Source: Neobacillus sp. FSL H8-0543
GTDB lineage: Bacteria > Bacillota > Bacilli > Bacillales > Cytobacillaceae
Reading direction: 5' to 3'
Length of the DNA: 64,000 nt
Assembly (NCBI RefSeq): GCF_038592905.1
Contig: NZ_CP151943.1
Location: forward strand, 1,862,501-1,926,500
The notes beneath the pieces are model-generated. The model saw only the letters and a list, made by a program, of their open reading frames with translations, did not search any database and was not told the DNA's origin. Shown one piece after another: positions 9,804-18,663 of this stretch. How positions within the stretch are numbered: position 1 is the stretch's first letter; every line of letters begins with the position of its first letter. The position numbers were made by a program, and so were the translations under genes.

Positions 9804-10276
9804 AAATCTCCTCCAAAAAGACTTTAAGTGCCAAGGATTCTTTAAGCATCTTATCCAGGTGGCCATTCACATGCTCATGTCTTTCAGCCGCATTTACTCC
9901 AAAAACATCAACTTTATAAGGCTATGTACCTAAAATTTCAAAAGAATTACTTACTATTTAATTAGTAATTTACATCAATATAATACCATATTCCTATTTT
10001 TAGGAAAATAAATTTTATTGGAACCACAGGGATTCTAGTGGATTTTTCACCGTAGGCAAAAAAAGCCGAGTGAAATGTCCCTTGTCCTACTATTGGAAAA
10101 TTTTGTCGAAATTTATTCAGTTGATGTCGAAGGGAATATATACTTGTAAACTATTTAATAATTTATAATGAACTCATATTGTTCTTTATATCGAATTCCT
10201 ATGTGAATTTACCTAGTTAATAGTAAGGCTGAGACAAATTCGCTTTACAACCGCATTTTTGTTACCTGCCTTTTTT
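9804..10276. other. AT-rich intergenic region
   Basis: Separates two divergent genes. A degenerate palindrome relative lies at about 10020-10085. The rest is AT-rich and probably carries both promoters, but no -35/-10 pair with good spacing stands out. No gene is seen. Confidence 0.4.
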
Positions 10277-10349
10277 TAGGGAAGCATTGAAGTATAACCT
10301 CTACCTGGACACTTGGGTTATATGGAGCTAGTAGTGTAACCGGCCCTCT
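10277..10349 (+). promoter_or_regulatory. Cyclic-di-GMP-II riboswitch before the Ig-repeat protein
   Basis: The stretch has the class II cyclic-di-GMP aptamer layout. AGGG (10278) pairs with CCCT (10344) as P1. TATAACC pairs with GGTTATA as an internal 7-bp helix. Loop bases ACACT pair with the later AGTGT as the pseudoknot. Conserved blocks GGAAGCATTGA, CTGGACACTT, GGAGCTAGTAGTGTAACCGGCC match the Clostridium acetobutylicum aptamer as I recall it. The 3' strand of P1 overlaps CCTCTT (10345-10350), which can pair with AAGAGG (10369-10374) in the ribosome binding site. Ligand binding should therefore free the site, which predicts a translational ON switch. Confidence 0.88.
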
Positions 10350-10376
10350 TATTAAAAATTAATTTTTTAAGAGGAG
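10345..10376 (+). promoter_or_regulatory. Hairpin sequestering the ribosome binding site
   Basis: CCTCTTA (10345) and TAAGAGG (ending 10374), extended by A/T pairs, form a hairpin whose 3' arm contains the ribosome binding site AAGAGGAGG of the Ig-repeat gene. Its 5' arm is shared with P1 of the riboswitch, so the two structures exclude each other. Confidence 0.75.
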
Positions 10377-10384
10377 GAAAACAG

Positions 10385-13300
10385 ATGAATAAACAAAAGA
10401 TTAAGAGATTAGGTTCCATTGTTCTTGCAAGTTCGTTAGTCTTTAGTCCCATTGCTCCATCAATCCATGCTGCACCTAATCCTGCTAAAACTGAGGTTTC
10501 TACTGGTAGAACAGAGCTAAACAAAATTACAGGTGTTACTACTCTAAACCCAATTCCTGCACGAGTTGACAATGCAAGTACAGTCCTGCTAAGTGGTACT
10601 GTTGTTATCGATGGTCCTAAACTAGAGCTGAAAGTAAATGGGAAAGTTGTAAATGCAAAAACTACAAAGGTTACTGATAAGCTTTGGACATTTGAATATG
10701 TACATCAATTAAATCCGGAAAATCTTTCTCAAAAGAAGGATGAGCAAATCAATATTGAGGCTACTACAGTTTACCAGAATGGAAAAAATGCAGGTGCCTT
10801 TCACACTGGTGCACCCCCAGTTAGCAAGATTGTTGATTTAACTCCACCTGATATTACCTTTAATGACTATAATACAGATTGGACCAATCAAAGCATAACC
10901 GTATTTGCTAGTATTAATGAAGAAGGCACGCTTAATGCAGAGAGCCATACTTTTGAGGAAAACGGCAGCTTTACATTTACTTCTACTGATTTAGCTGGTA
11001 ATACATCTGAGAGAACAGTGACGATTGGGAATATTGATAAGGAAACCCCTACAGCTGAAGTAACATATTCAACAACTTCTCCAATCAATACAGATATTGT
11101 TGCAACCCTTCATGCTAACGAAGAGGTCACTTATACGAATATTGATGAATTACCAGAAACGATTCTCTTTGACGGTGAGGCTGAGACTCTTACATTTACA
11201 GAGAACGGCAGCTTTGAGTTGAAATTTGTTGATAGAGCCGGAAACCCAGGGTCTGTGTTTGTATCGGTTGAAAATATTGATAAAACAGCTCCAGTTGGTT
11301 CACTTACTTATTCTTTTACTGATTGGACGAATGAAGATGTAACAGTAACAGTAAAAATGACTGAACCAGTTGATTTTACAAATCTTGAAGATTTACCAGA
11401 AACTGTTATTTTTGAAGAATTAAATGATTTAACATGCAATCTTACTTTTTCAGAAAATGAAAATGTCACTTTAGAGTTTAAGGATCTTGCCGGTAACACA
11501 GCCGAGGTAGAAATAAATGTAGCAAACATTGATAAAGTCGCTCCTACGGCTGAAGTAAATTATTCAACTACAAATCCTACAAATCAAGACGTGGTTGTTA
11601 CAATCAAGCCAAGTGAAGAGGTCACAATCCTTAATAATGAGGGTTCTCCTAGTATTACCTTTACTGAAAACGGCGAGTTTGAGTTTCTCTTTGTTGATAG
11701 AGCGGGAAACACTGGGACTGCTAAAGTGAGTGTGCAGAATATTGATAAGGTTGCTCCCGTTATCACGATAAGTGAGTATTCAGCAGAATGGACAAACCAG
11801 GATATCACGGTTACTGCCAGCATGGATGAAGAGGGTACACTTAATGCAATAAGTCATACATTCACAGTAAACGGCAGCTTTGAATTCGTAGCGACAGACC
11901 TTGCAGGCAATGTTACTAGACATACTGTCCAAATTACCAACATTGATAAAGTAGCTCCTGAGATTACAGTTAAACCTTATAATACTGACTGGACGAACCA
12001 AGATGTTACCGTTGAGGTTAGCATGAATGAAGAAGGTACACTCAATACACAAAGCCATACCTTCTCCGGTAATGACACATTTACCTTCATTGCAACAGAC
12101 CGTGCGGGTAATGTAACCGAGCTTCGAGTTACCATTACAAATATTGATAAGGTTGCACCTGAGATTACTGTAGGGGATTATATTAAGAGCCCAACTAATC
12201 AAGATATTACGATATCAGTAAGCATGAACGAACCTGGTAAACTTAATGAAGAAAGTTATACTTTTACAGAAAATGGAGAATTTGAATTCATTGCTACGGA
12301 CCGTGCAGGAAATGTAACCAAGAAGCTAGTTAAAATTACAAACATCGATAAGATTGCACCAATTATCACTGTGTTTAGTTACAACACTTCACCGACAAAC
12401 CAGGATGTGGTTGTAAAAGCTGAAACCAATGAAGGAACTCTTAATGTAACAAGTCATACATTCACAGAAAATGGATCTTTTGACTTTATTGCAACCGATG
12501 AGGCTGGAAATGAAACTGTAGAAACGATTACCATTACCAATATTGATAAAACAGCTCCAGTAATTACAGTAAATCCTTACAATACAGATCCAACAAATGA
12601 AGATGTGCTTGTTACGGTCGTGACCAATGAAGGAACCTTAAATACAACTAGCTATACTTTTGAACAAAATGGTGAATTTACATTTATGGCAACAGACACG
12701 GCAGGAAATGTAACGAAAGTAAAAGTTATTATTTCTAATATCGATAAAACACCACCTGAAGTAACTAATGTGATCAACGGGTTTGCCTATAATACCAACG
12801 TTGCCCCTGCCTTCAATGAAGGGACAGCTACATTAAATGGAGATACATTTACTTCTGGTACAACCGTTTCTACTGAAGGCAACTATACTTTAGTGGTGAC
12901 CGATGCAGTGGGAAATGGTACAACTGTTAGCTTTACGATTGATAAAACGGCTCCAGTAGTGAGTGGTGTAGTAAATAACCAATATACAAAAGAAGGCGTT
13001 ACACCTACATTTAACGAAGGAACAGCGACTTTGAATGGAAACACATTCATCTCAGGCACAATTGTCTCTACTGAAGGAACATATACAATTATTGTAAGAG
13101 ACGTAGCAGGAAATGAAACAACTGTTACTTTTACGATTGATAAAACAGCTCCAAGTTTAACAAATGTGAAAGCCTCAACCATTCAGGGTCAGACTAAAAC
13201 CACAACCGTTTCAGGAGGATTCGCTGAGCCAGGGGCAACTATTAATGTTTACCTAAAAAATACTGATGGATTAAAGGGTGAGTCTCTAGGAAGCACCACC

Positions 13301-13429
13301 GTCAACCAAGACGGCAGTTTCAGTATTCAACTTAGTAAATTACTAAGTACTAATACAGATTTAATTGTAACCGCTACTGATAAAGCTAATAATACATCAC
13401 TTGATGTTACTGTTACCGTTAATAAGTAA
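10385..13429 (+). CDS. Large secreted protein with tandem Ig-like repeats
   Basis: 1014-residue exported protein. A signal peptide occupies residues 1 to about 31, with cleavage likely after SIHAA. An N-terminal domain runs to about residue 150. Nine repeats of about 75 residues follow, each with the pattern TNQDVTV...NEEGTLN...SHTF.ENG.F.FIATD.AGNVT, joined by linkers of the form NIDKxAPxITV. Two shorter repeats (FNEGTATLNG...TFTIDKTAP) and a C-terminal Big_6-like domain (SGGFAEPGATINVYL) complete it. No LPXTG motif, SLH domain or C-terminal membrane anchor is present, so it is released or held non-covalently. Such proteins usually act in adhesion or matrix. Expression is predicted to rise with cyclic-di-GMP through the leader riboswitch. 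Confidence 0.92.
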   Translation: MNKQKIKRLGSIVLASSLVFSPIAPSIHAAPNPAKTEVSTGRTELNKITGVTTLNPIPARVDNASTVLLSGTVVIDGPKLELKVNGKVVNAKTTKVTDKLWTFEYVHQLNPENLSQKKDEQINIEATTVYQNGKNAGAFHTGAPPVSKIVDLTPPDITFNDYNTDWTNQSITVFASINEEGTLNAESHTFEENGSFTFTSTDLAGNTSERTVTIGNIDKETPTAEVTYSTTSPINTDIVATLHANEEVTYTNIDELPETILFDGEAETLTFTENGSFELKFVDRAGNPGSVFVSVENIDKTAPVGSLTYSFTDWTNEDVTVTVKMTEPVDFTNLEDLPETVIFEELNDLTCNLTFSENENVTLEFKDLAGNTAEVEINVANIDKVAPTAEVNYSTTNPTNQDVVVTIKPSEEVTILNNEGSPSITFTENGEFEFLFVDRAGNTGTAKVSVQNIDKVAPVITISEYSAEWTNQDITVTASMDEEGTLNAISHTFTVNGSFEFVATDLAGNVTRHTVQITNIDKVAPEITVKPYNTDWTNQDVTVEVSMNEEGTLNTQSHTFSGNDTFTFIATDRAGNVTELRVTITNIDKVAPEITVGDYIKSPTNQDITISVSMNEPGKLNEESYTFTENGEFEFIATDRAGNVTKKLVKITNIDKIAPIITVFSYNTSPTNQDVVVKAETNEGTLNVTSHTFTENGSFDFIATDEAGNETVETITITNIDKTAPVITVNPYNTDPTNEDVLVTVVTNEGTLNTTSYTFEQNGEFTFMATDTAGNVTKVKVIISNIDKTPPEVTNVINGFAYNTNVAPAFNEGTATLNGDTFTSGTTVSTEGNYTLVVTDAVGNGTTVSFTIDKTAPVVSGVVNNQYTKEGVTPTFNEGTATLNGNTFISGTIVSTEGTYTIIVRDVAGNETTVTFTIDKTAPSLTNVKASTIQGQTKTTTVSGGFAEPGATINVYLKNTDGLKGESLGSTTVNQDGSFSIQLSKLLSTNTDLIVTATDKANNTSLDVTVTVNK

Positions 13430-13469
13430 GTTTACTACTTTAATGATCTGATCAGACCGCAGGGACGGA

Positions 13470-13508
13470 AAAAAGAAGTAACAGCTCGTTGAGTTGTTAC
13501 TTCTTTTT
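13470..13508 (+). terminator. Terminator of the Ig-repeat gene
   Basis: AAAAAGAAGTAACA pairs with TTGTTACTTCTTTTT around a short loop, giving a strong intrinsic terminator 40 bases after the stop codon. The A-rich 5' arm would also let it work on the minus strand, where the response regulator gene ends. Confidence 0.88.
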
Positions 13509-13591
13509 GTAGTTTCAAATCATATATAGTTTTGTGAAATTATTCTCCCTCACCGATATTAACCGCTTCAAGCCGAGCCGAGGGGATGGTT

Positions 13592-14236
13592 TTAAGAATG
13601 GACCGTATAGGTTACTAAACCTTTTGCATTTGCATAAAGTGCGGCTTGTGTCCTATCGGTTAACCCCAGCTTCGCTAGTATTTGACTTACATGTTTTTTT
13701 ACAGTGTACTCAGTGATATACAAGGCCAGGGATATATCTTTATTTGAATGCCCTTTACCTAGTTCGATTAATACTTCTTTTTCCTTCGGGGTTAACTGTT
13801 CAATATGTTTATCTTCATCTATTGAGTCACCTGATCTCATAACTAAATCCAGTACGCCCGGGTCATAATATTTCCTTCCTTTACCTATAATTCGTAAGGC
13901 ATGGATTAGTTCTTCGGGGAAAGCTTCTTTTAATACATAGCCATCTACACCAATTTCCTTCGCTCGTATAAAATCTTCCTCTTCCGTTGAAGAAGTCAGT
14001 ACAACAAATTTACAAGTAATGCCTTGCTTTCTTGCATTCGTTATTAGATCCAAACCCGATTCATTTCCTAATCGAAGATCCACTAAAGCTAGATCAGGCT
14101 TTGACGAACAAAAAAGATCCATTGCTTCCCTGCTATTCGTTGCTTCTCCCAAAACCTCCATCGATTCGTTTAAAGTAAGCACCGATGCTAATCCTTTTCT
14201 AACTAAAGGATGATCGTCAACAATAACAATCCTCAT
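13592..14236 (-). CDS. NarL/LuxR-family response regulator
   Basis: 214-residue response regulator. The receiver domain (1 to about 120) has acidic residues D7/D8, phospho-acceptor D53 in LVDLRLG, a conserved T near residue 80 and K near 102. A C-terminal LuxR-type helix-turn-helix (about 145-205) contains LTPKEKEVLIELGKGHSNKDIS and TVKKHVSQIL. Its ATG overlaps the stop of the upstream kinase gene (TAATG), so the two are translationally coupled and form a cognate pair. It is the last gene of the operon led by a cyclic-di-GMP-II riboswitch. Targets unknown; the neighbouring DUF1102-like and signal peptidase genes are reasonable candidates. Confidence 0.93.
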   Translation of the reverse strand: MRIVIVDDHPLVRKGLASVLTLNESMEVLGEATNSREAMDLFCSSKPDLALVDLRLGNESGLDLITNARKQGITCKFVVLTSSTEEEDFIRAKEIGVDGYVLKEAFPEELIHALRIIGKGRKYYDPGVLDLVMRSGDSIDEDKHIEQLTPKEKEVLIELGKGHSNKDISLALYITEYTVKKHVSQILAKLGLTDRTQAALYANAKGLVTYTVHS

Positions 14237-15960
14237 TATCCAGACACCTCCTGAGCCTCTTGCATTTTTAAGGCAGGAATTTCTATTTGGATCCCAGTTC
14301 CTGCACCAGTTATCCCCTTTATTGAAAGGGTTCCAGCAAATGATCCTACAATATTTTTCATATTTACCAGACCAATTCCTTTTTCTTTCTTATTTCCTTC
14401 AAAAGTTGAATCAATCCCAATGCCATCATCCTGAATGATTAATACGGTTTTCTCTTCTAATAAAGATAAATGCAGATCAATCACACTACACTCACCATGA
14501 CGAACGGCATTCCCGCAGGCTTCACAAATCACTCGATAGAGTGCCTGCTTTAATCTGTCTGTAATGCAGGTTTCATCACCAAAAATTTGATAATTAATTT
14601 TTATATCATTTAATTCGGCATATTCATCTAAATATTTTTTTAGACGGACAAGAAACGGTTTCTCCCCTTTCTTTACCGAACTTAGTTGGTATATAGCTGA
14701 ACGTAGTTCTTTGATTGTGGTATTTGCGGACTGTGAAAGGAATCGATACTCTTGATTCAATTCTTCCTCTGTCAGCTCTTGGCCTTTTACCTGTAAGCTA
14801 TGCAACGCATAAACAATACCAAACAGCCTTTGTGAAACACTGTCATGTATTTCATTCGCGATACGATTCTGCTCTTCAATAATAATCATTTGATCCATCA
14901 TCTGATCCATATGTATCCTCTCAAGCATGATTTCACTAAGCTCTGCCAAATACTCAAAGGGGCGTTTTAGCAAAAATGGATTATTCTCATCATTAATATC
15001 GGAAACCTTTACACCAATAACTCCAACATGATTGGAGCTTCTAATCGTTTTCATTAAATAGGAAACACTGCCGATAGTATAGGAAAACGTTCCTCTTTTC
15101 AGCCGAATATTGTTCCAATTTTCCATGATTTTCGTCTCTAATTTCTTATTGTCTGTTACACATTCGAAAGAGCTATTCTGATGATTAAGATCTGTTAGCC
15201 AAAAGAATGCCTCTTCACTCTGGGTACATTTCACTAAAGATGCCGTTATTTCTTTAGTCAACAACTTCGTGCTCTTATTTGAATGAAAATTCTCCATAAG
15301 GTGGTAAAGCGACATCACATGCTCTAATGTTTGTTGATACTTTTGATTCGTTTCAGTAAGGTTATTATTTACCTCTACAAGTTTCTCTTGCTGTTCTTTT
15401 AGCAGTAAGGATTTTGAATGTAATTCTTTCGTTAGTCCTGAGAACAGTCTTACAAGCAATGTTGTTAGCAAACAGACCAGATAAAAATAAGACTTTCCTT
15501 CTACAATCAATCCAATTTTGTCAATCTGATAGAATTGATAGGCAATAATCGTTGCACTGCTAAGGTAAAAGGCTAATGCCCCCCAACAAAATAAAGAGGT
15601 TAGAAAGCTTGCAGCTACCAGAACGGGATTAAGAGCATACCAAATAAAGGGACTTGAAATTCCTCCTGTTGGAATGAGCAGCAAAGTCAATCCGATGATT
15701 TCAGCTAGCACGGTTGATTTTAAAATAGTATTATTCTTAAAATACTTTCTTTGCAAATCCGTAATAATCAAAGCTGCTACACCTAAGGAAACAACCACTC
15801 CTACTTTAAAATAAAAGGGTGATTGTGGGCCTAGCAAATAAAAGAAAGATGTTAATAATAAGGAAATATAACGAAAAACAAACACTAGATTCACAATGCT
15901 AGATGGACCTCTTCTTATGAAATGAAAAATCCTATTAACCTCTTGCATATGCCTTATCAT
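14236..15960 (-). CDS. NarL-type sensor histidine kinase
   Basis: 574-residue membrane kinase. About six hydrophobic segments lie in residues 15-180. A linker with a probable GAF-like region follows (about 210-370). The HisKA_3 dimerisation domain carries the phospho-acceptor histidine in NRIANEIHDSVSQRLFG. The HATPase domain has the N box (CEACGNAVRHG) and G boxes (DDGIGID, EKGIGLVNM, GAGTGIQIEIP). It partners the LuxR-type regulator directly downstream. Its start overlaps the end of the DUF5305-like gene by 26 bases; a second in-frame ATG at 15948 would give a 14-base overlap, and neither has a clear ribosome binding site. Signal unknown. Confidence 0.92.
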   Translation of the reverse strand: MIRHMQEVNRIFHFIRRGPSSIVNLVFVFRYISLLLTSFFYLLGPQSPFYFKVGVVVSLGVAALIITDLQRKYFKNNTILKSTVLAEIIGLTLLLIPTGGISSPFIWYALNPVLVAASFLTSLFCWGALAFYLSSATIIAYQFYQIDKIGLIVEGKSYFYLVCLLTTLLVRLFSGLTKELHSKSLLLKEQQEKLVEVNNNLTETNQKYQQTLEHVMSLYHLMENFHSNKSTKLLTKEITASLVKCTQSEEAFFWLTDLNHQNSSFECVTDNKKLETKIMENWNNIRLKRGTFSYTIGSVSYLMKTIRSSNHVGVIGVKVSDINDENNPFLLKRPFEYLAELSEIMLERIHMDQMMDQMIIIEEQNRIANEIHDSVSQRLFGIVYALHSLQVKGQELTEEELNQEYRFLSQSANTTIKELRSAIYQLSSVKKGEKPFLVRLKKYLDEYAELNDIKINYQIFGDETCITDRLKQALYRVICEACGNAVRHGECSVIDLHLSLLEEKTVLIIQDDGIGIDSTFEGNKKEKGIGLVNMKNIVGSFAGTLSIKGITGAGTGIQIEIPALKMQEAQEVSG

Positions 15961-17035
15961 TTCTTGATTTCTTTTCAGTTTCTGTCATTTTATTCGTTTC
16001 ATAGGTATACAAATAATCCCCATCAACTATAAAATATACAGTGCTTTCTTCTTTATGGTCTTTGGAGGAAAAAATCGGAAGTTCCTTTTCATCAGCAATT
16101 TTTATGACTGATTTAAAGGAATCAAGGATAAAAATTGATTTTTGGACGATGTTTATTTTCTGCGAAACGGAAATAATTCTGCTTGAATACTTTTTATTGA
16201 TAATTTCTGTTTCTGATAGGATAGGTATCCTTCGGCCCGTTTTTCTACTTTTAATAACAAAAAGGATTAGTAATAATGAGAAAACCGATAATAAGGTACA
16301 AATGATTCGTAATAAAATGAAAGGTAACTCTTGGCCAAAAAAATGAAAGGTATTCGCCATAACTTGTGAGGAAGTAAATGAGGTCATGGTTGTAAAGCTT
16401 TTTTCGCTAGCCAGTAAAATTTCTTCAAATGAAAATTGGAAAATAAGTCTGTCTTGCAGCTGAAAAGCCTTTTCCACCCCAGAATCATTAATCGTTCCTT
16501 GAATATTTGGAAGTATTTCAAGTGTATATTGATTTGGCCTTATTCCTGTCTCGTCTTCTACCTGCAGGATAAACGATTTAACTTGTTCAAGATCAATCTT
16601 ATATGTATGATCCATTACTGATAGTTCTGTGCCTTTTTGCTCGAATTCTTGTTTTTGCTCTAAGGGGAATATTCTCTCCCAAAGCTCATCCGCTTTGATG
16701 ATTAACTCCACTTCATGGGTACCCTTTGCCATAACGATTCTCTCAGAACTTATCGTAGATTTTAAGTTGAATGGTATCGCCGATGTAATTTTTTTGAAAA
16801 TTTTCTCCCCAATATCAACTGTTCCTCCATTTGGATAAAGGACATTTGGTGTAATCGTTGCCTGGTAATCATAGCTAGTCTCAATTATCGAAGTGTTATC
16901 ATTAACTTCAATAGTAGTTGTTGATGGCTGTAAAAAAAAGTATATGGCTGCAGCCGTGAATAGTATTGGCAGTGCTGCAAGAACATAAAAAAGTTTTCCA
17001 TTGCCTCTTTTAAACACTTTCAATAAGCCTCCCAT
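15935..17035 (-). CDS. DUF5305-like membrane protein
   Basis: 366-residue protein with an N-terminal membrane helix (about residues 15-35), an extracellular beta-rich region (about 40-245) and a second helix (about 250-275). A cytoplasmic tail follows containing EKELPIFSSKDHKEE and VYFIVDGDYLYTYE. The topology and the YDYQATITPNVLYPNGG / FQFSFEEI style segments resemble DUF5305 proteins, which accompany signal peptidases in archaea and some Bacilli; this is my recollection, not a search. The ATG at 17035 is preferred, with GAGGTAAATTG upstream. It is the second gene of the riboswitch-led operon. It may help export or assemble the neighbouring small secreted proteins (inference). Confidence 0.7.
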   Translation of the reverse strand: MGGLLKVFKRGNGKLFYVLAALPILFTAAAIYFFLQPSTTTIEVNDNTSIIETSYDYQATITPNVLYPNGGTVDIGEKIFKKITSAIPFNLKSTISSERIVMAKGTHEVELIIKADELWERIFPLEQKQEFEQKGTELSVMDHTYKIDLEQVKSFILQVEDETGIRPNQYTLEILPNIQGTINDSGVEKAFQLQDRLIFQFSFEEILLASEKSFTTMTSFTSSQVMANTFHFFGQELPFILLRIICTLLSVFSLLLILFVIKSRKTGRRIPILSETEIINKKYSSRIISVSQKINIVQKSIFILDSFKSVIKIADEKELPIFSSKDHKEESTVYFIVDGDYLYTYETNKMTETEKKSRNDKAYARG

Positions 17036-17053
17036 CAATTTACCTCACCTCAC

Positions 17054-17467
17054 TTATAGTTCACTCATTTGTTCTGGTATAGTGGATTTTATTTCAGCAC
17101 GACCACCATTCCACCTGACCTTTATTTGGACCATTTCCCATGCTGCATCCTTTAGATCACCCGTAATAGTAATATCTTTTACTCCGCCTGGAAGGATAGG
17201 AAAAGTATCCATTTCTTCTGCTAAATTAATCTTTTCGGCAAAATGATTTAGAATCTCAATGCTTTCAATTTCCAGGGTATTCCCAGTATTATTTGTCAGT
17301 GTAATCATATTACTTTTTTGATACGATATAGCAATTAGTGCCTTTTCTTCAGAGACAATAGATAATTCTGCCTCGTTCCTTATTTCAGCAGTTGAAAAAC
17401 TATTGGTATGAATAAGGAGCAAAGATATGGATGAAATAATAACGAATAAAGAAAGAATTAACTTCAA
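17054..17467 (-). CDS. Small exported beta-rich protein
   Basis: 137-residue protein with a signal peptide or N-terminal anchor (MKLILSLFVIISSISLLLI) and a beta-rich mature part (ITLTNNTGNTLEIESIEI, FPILPGGVKDITITG, VQIKVRWNGG). It resembles short DUF1102/camelysin-type matrix subunits in overall style, but I cannot name a family. The start is TTG at 17467, supported by AGGAGGAG six to seven bases upstream; no ATG is available nearby. It is the first gene after a cyclic-di-GMP-II riboswitch and is followed within 20 bases by the DUF5305-like gene. Confidence 0.75.
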   Translation of the reverse strand: MKLILSLFVIISSISLLLIHTNSFSTAEIRNEAELSIVSEEKALIAISYQKSNMITLTNNTGNTLEIESIEILNHFAEKINLAEEMDTFPILPGGVKDITITGDLKDAAWEMVQIKVRWNGGRAEIKSTIPEQMSEL

Positions 17468-17488
17468 CTACTTCTCCTCCTGACCTAT

Positions 17489-17534
17489 AAAAAAAACCTA
17501 ATTAAATTGAACAATTTGTCCAAATTTAATCAGG
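17489..17534 (-). terminator. Expression-platform terminator of the cyclic-di-GMP-II riboswitch
   Basis: On the minus strand CCTGATTAAATT (17523-17534) pairs with AATTTAATTAGG (17497-17508), followed by eight T residues. The 5' arm of this terminator is also the 3' strand of aptamer helix P1. Ligand-stabilised P1 should block termination, predicting an ON switch. Confidence 0.85.
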
Positions 17535-17602
17535 CCGGTTGCACCAATAACTCCATACGTCCAAGGTGCCCAGATACAGGACGTATTTCACAGTTTCCTT
17601 AC
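17531..17602 (-). promoter_or_regulatory. Cyclic-di-GMP-II riboswitch before the small exported protein operon
   Basis: On the minus strand the aptamer reads AAGGAAACTGTGAAA, then TACGTCC...GGACGTA (perfect 7-bp helix). The loop contains TGGGCACC, and GGAGTTATTGGTGCAACCGG follows. GCACC in the loop pairs with GGTGC as the pseudoknot. AGG/CCT close P1. These are the class II cyclic-di-GMP signatures. Compared with the other copy at 10277, the helix and pseudoknot bases differ but stay paired, which is covariation. A TATAAT box at 17624-17629 places transcription start just upstream of the aptamer. Confidence 0.9.
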
Positions 17603-17733
17603 AATTATTTACTTACACTGTCTATTATAACGAACAAAATCTGAAAATTTTGTTAGTTATTGGTACCCTGTCGTTTATATTTTTGTATATATTTGTATAT
17701 ATTTGTCGTTTTCTAGAATGATAGAACCAAAAA

Positions 17734-17772
17734 AAGGAAGGAATGGTGGCGATGCCACTATTCCTTCCTTTT
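17734..17772. terminator. Strong bidirectional terminator
   Basis: AAGGAAGGAATGGTGGC pairs with GCCACTATTCCTTCCTT around GAT, with T runs on both sides. It ends the minus-strand DUF1102-like gene 12 bases after its stop codon and insulates the downstream riboswitch leader. Confidence 0.92.
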
Positions 17773-17784
17773 AATATATTCTAC

Positions 17785-18387
17785 TTATTTTGCTTCAGAC
17801 TCAACAATGATAGATCCTAGTAATGCTTGTTGTGAAACTGTAACTCCGCTTGGAAGGCTGATTTTCACTGCCACGTTTCTAATATTTTGCATACCAGAAT
17901 TAGTTTCTGGGGTTACATTATCAAACACTAATGCTTGGCCTTGTGTTCCCCAAGTAGGATCTAAACCTGTTCTTGGATTATGTGATGTTCCAAATGTAAT
18001 ATATTGTGCATATACACCAGTTGCTTTAACAGTTACTTTCACTGTTTCAGCTGATTTGTTTCTTACAGTAAATATATGGTTCCATTGGTATTCGCTATTA
18101 GGCTGTAGACCGTGGAATTCTGCTGCGCCCGTTCCGCCATTAATACCTTTACCAAATTGGAAGAAAAGCTCGCCGTCCTTCATAACCGTTGTCTTATCTT
18201 TTGATCCAATCTTATTTTCCCATGACCAAGGTGCATCCGCTTGAAGAGTTACTAGCGCGGAATCCGTATTAACAATTTTCAACTCGGAAGCATTTGTTAC
18301 CGTGGCCTTGTTGTAAGACATGGCTGCCATCACACTTGAGATGGCCAGCAGAAACACTACCATTATTAATCCTTTTTTCATTTTCAT
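17785..18387 (-). CDS. DUF1102-like exported matrix-type protein
   Basis: 200-residue exported protein. The signal peptide MKMKKGLIMVVFLLAISSVMAAMSYNKATV resembles SipW-type leaders, which lack the classic AXA end and run straight into the mature N-terminus. The mature part is beta-rich, with IVNTDSALVTLQADAP, FQFGKGINGGTGAAEFHGLQPNSEYQW and HIFTVRNKSAETVKVTVKATG, in the style of DUF1102 and camelysin relatives. I chose the ATG at 18387 because AAAGGAGG precedes it; the open frame extends 30 codons further without such a site. It is divergent from the signal peptidase gene at 18664, which probably processes it. Confidence 0.82.
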   Translation of the reverse strand: MKMKKGLIMVVFLLAISSVMAAMSYNKATVTNASELKIVNTDSALVTLQADAPWSWENKIGSKDKTTVMKDGELFFQFGKGINGGTGAAEFHGLQPNSEYQWNHIFTVRNKSAETVKVTVKATGVYAQYITFGTSHNPRTGLDPTWGTQGQALVFDNVTPETNSGMQNIRNVAVKISLPSGVTVSQQALLGSIIVESEAK

Positions 18388-18663
18388 TTTCTTATCCTCC
18401 TTTAATTTGTCAGGCCTGATTAGCCAGGTTGATACTCTTAGTATAGGAGGTTTTTCATTTCGTTTCGTCACTCGCAAGTATGCATTTTTCCGATCGTTTG
18501 TCTACTCTTATAAGCTACTTTTTACTATCCCTATGGTCTCCTTTTTGCCCCCTATTCTTCTACTCTTTGTTTTAAAAGGTATACTTTTGTACCAGGTGAA
18601 TTCTACTTTAGAAGGCTTTTTCTACAGGGTATATACAATAAAATAAGGGGGAGGAGGAATTTC

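Noticed and set aside
11780..12202. Long minus-strand open frame inside the Ig-repeat gene
   Set aside because: It follows from the repeated codon pattern of the plus-strand gene and is cysteine-rich without any domain; a shadow frame.
18388..18663. Third cyclic-di-GMP-II riboswitch between the DUF1102-like and signal peptidase genes
   Set aside because: No GGGCAC/GTGCAACC pseudoknot elements; only a short CCTG/CAGG hairpin.
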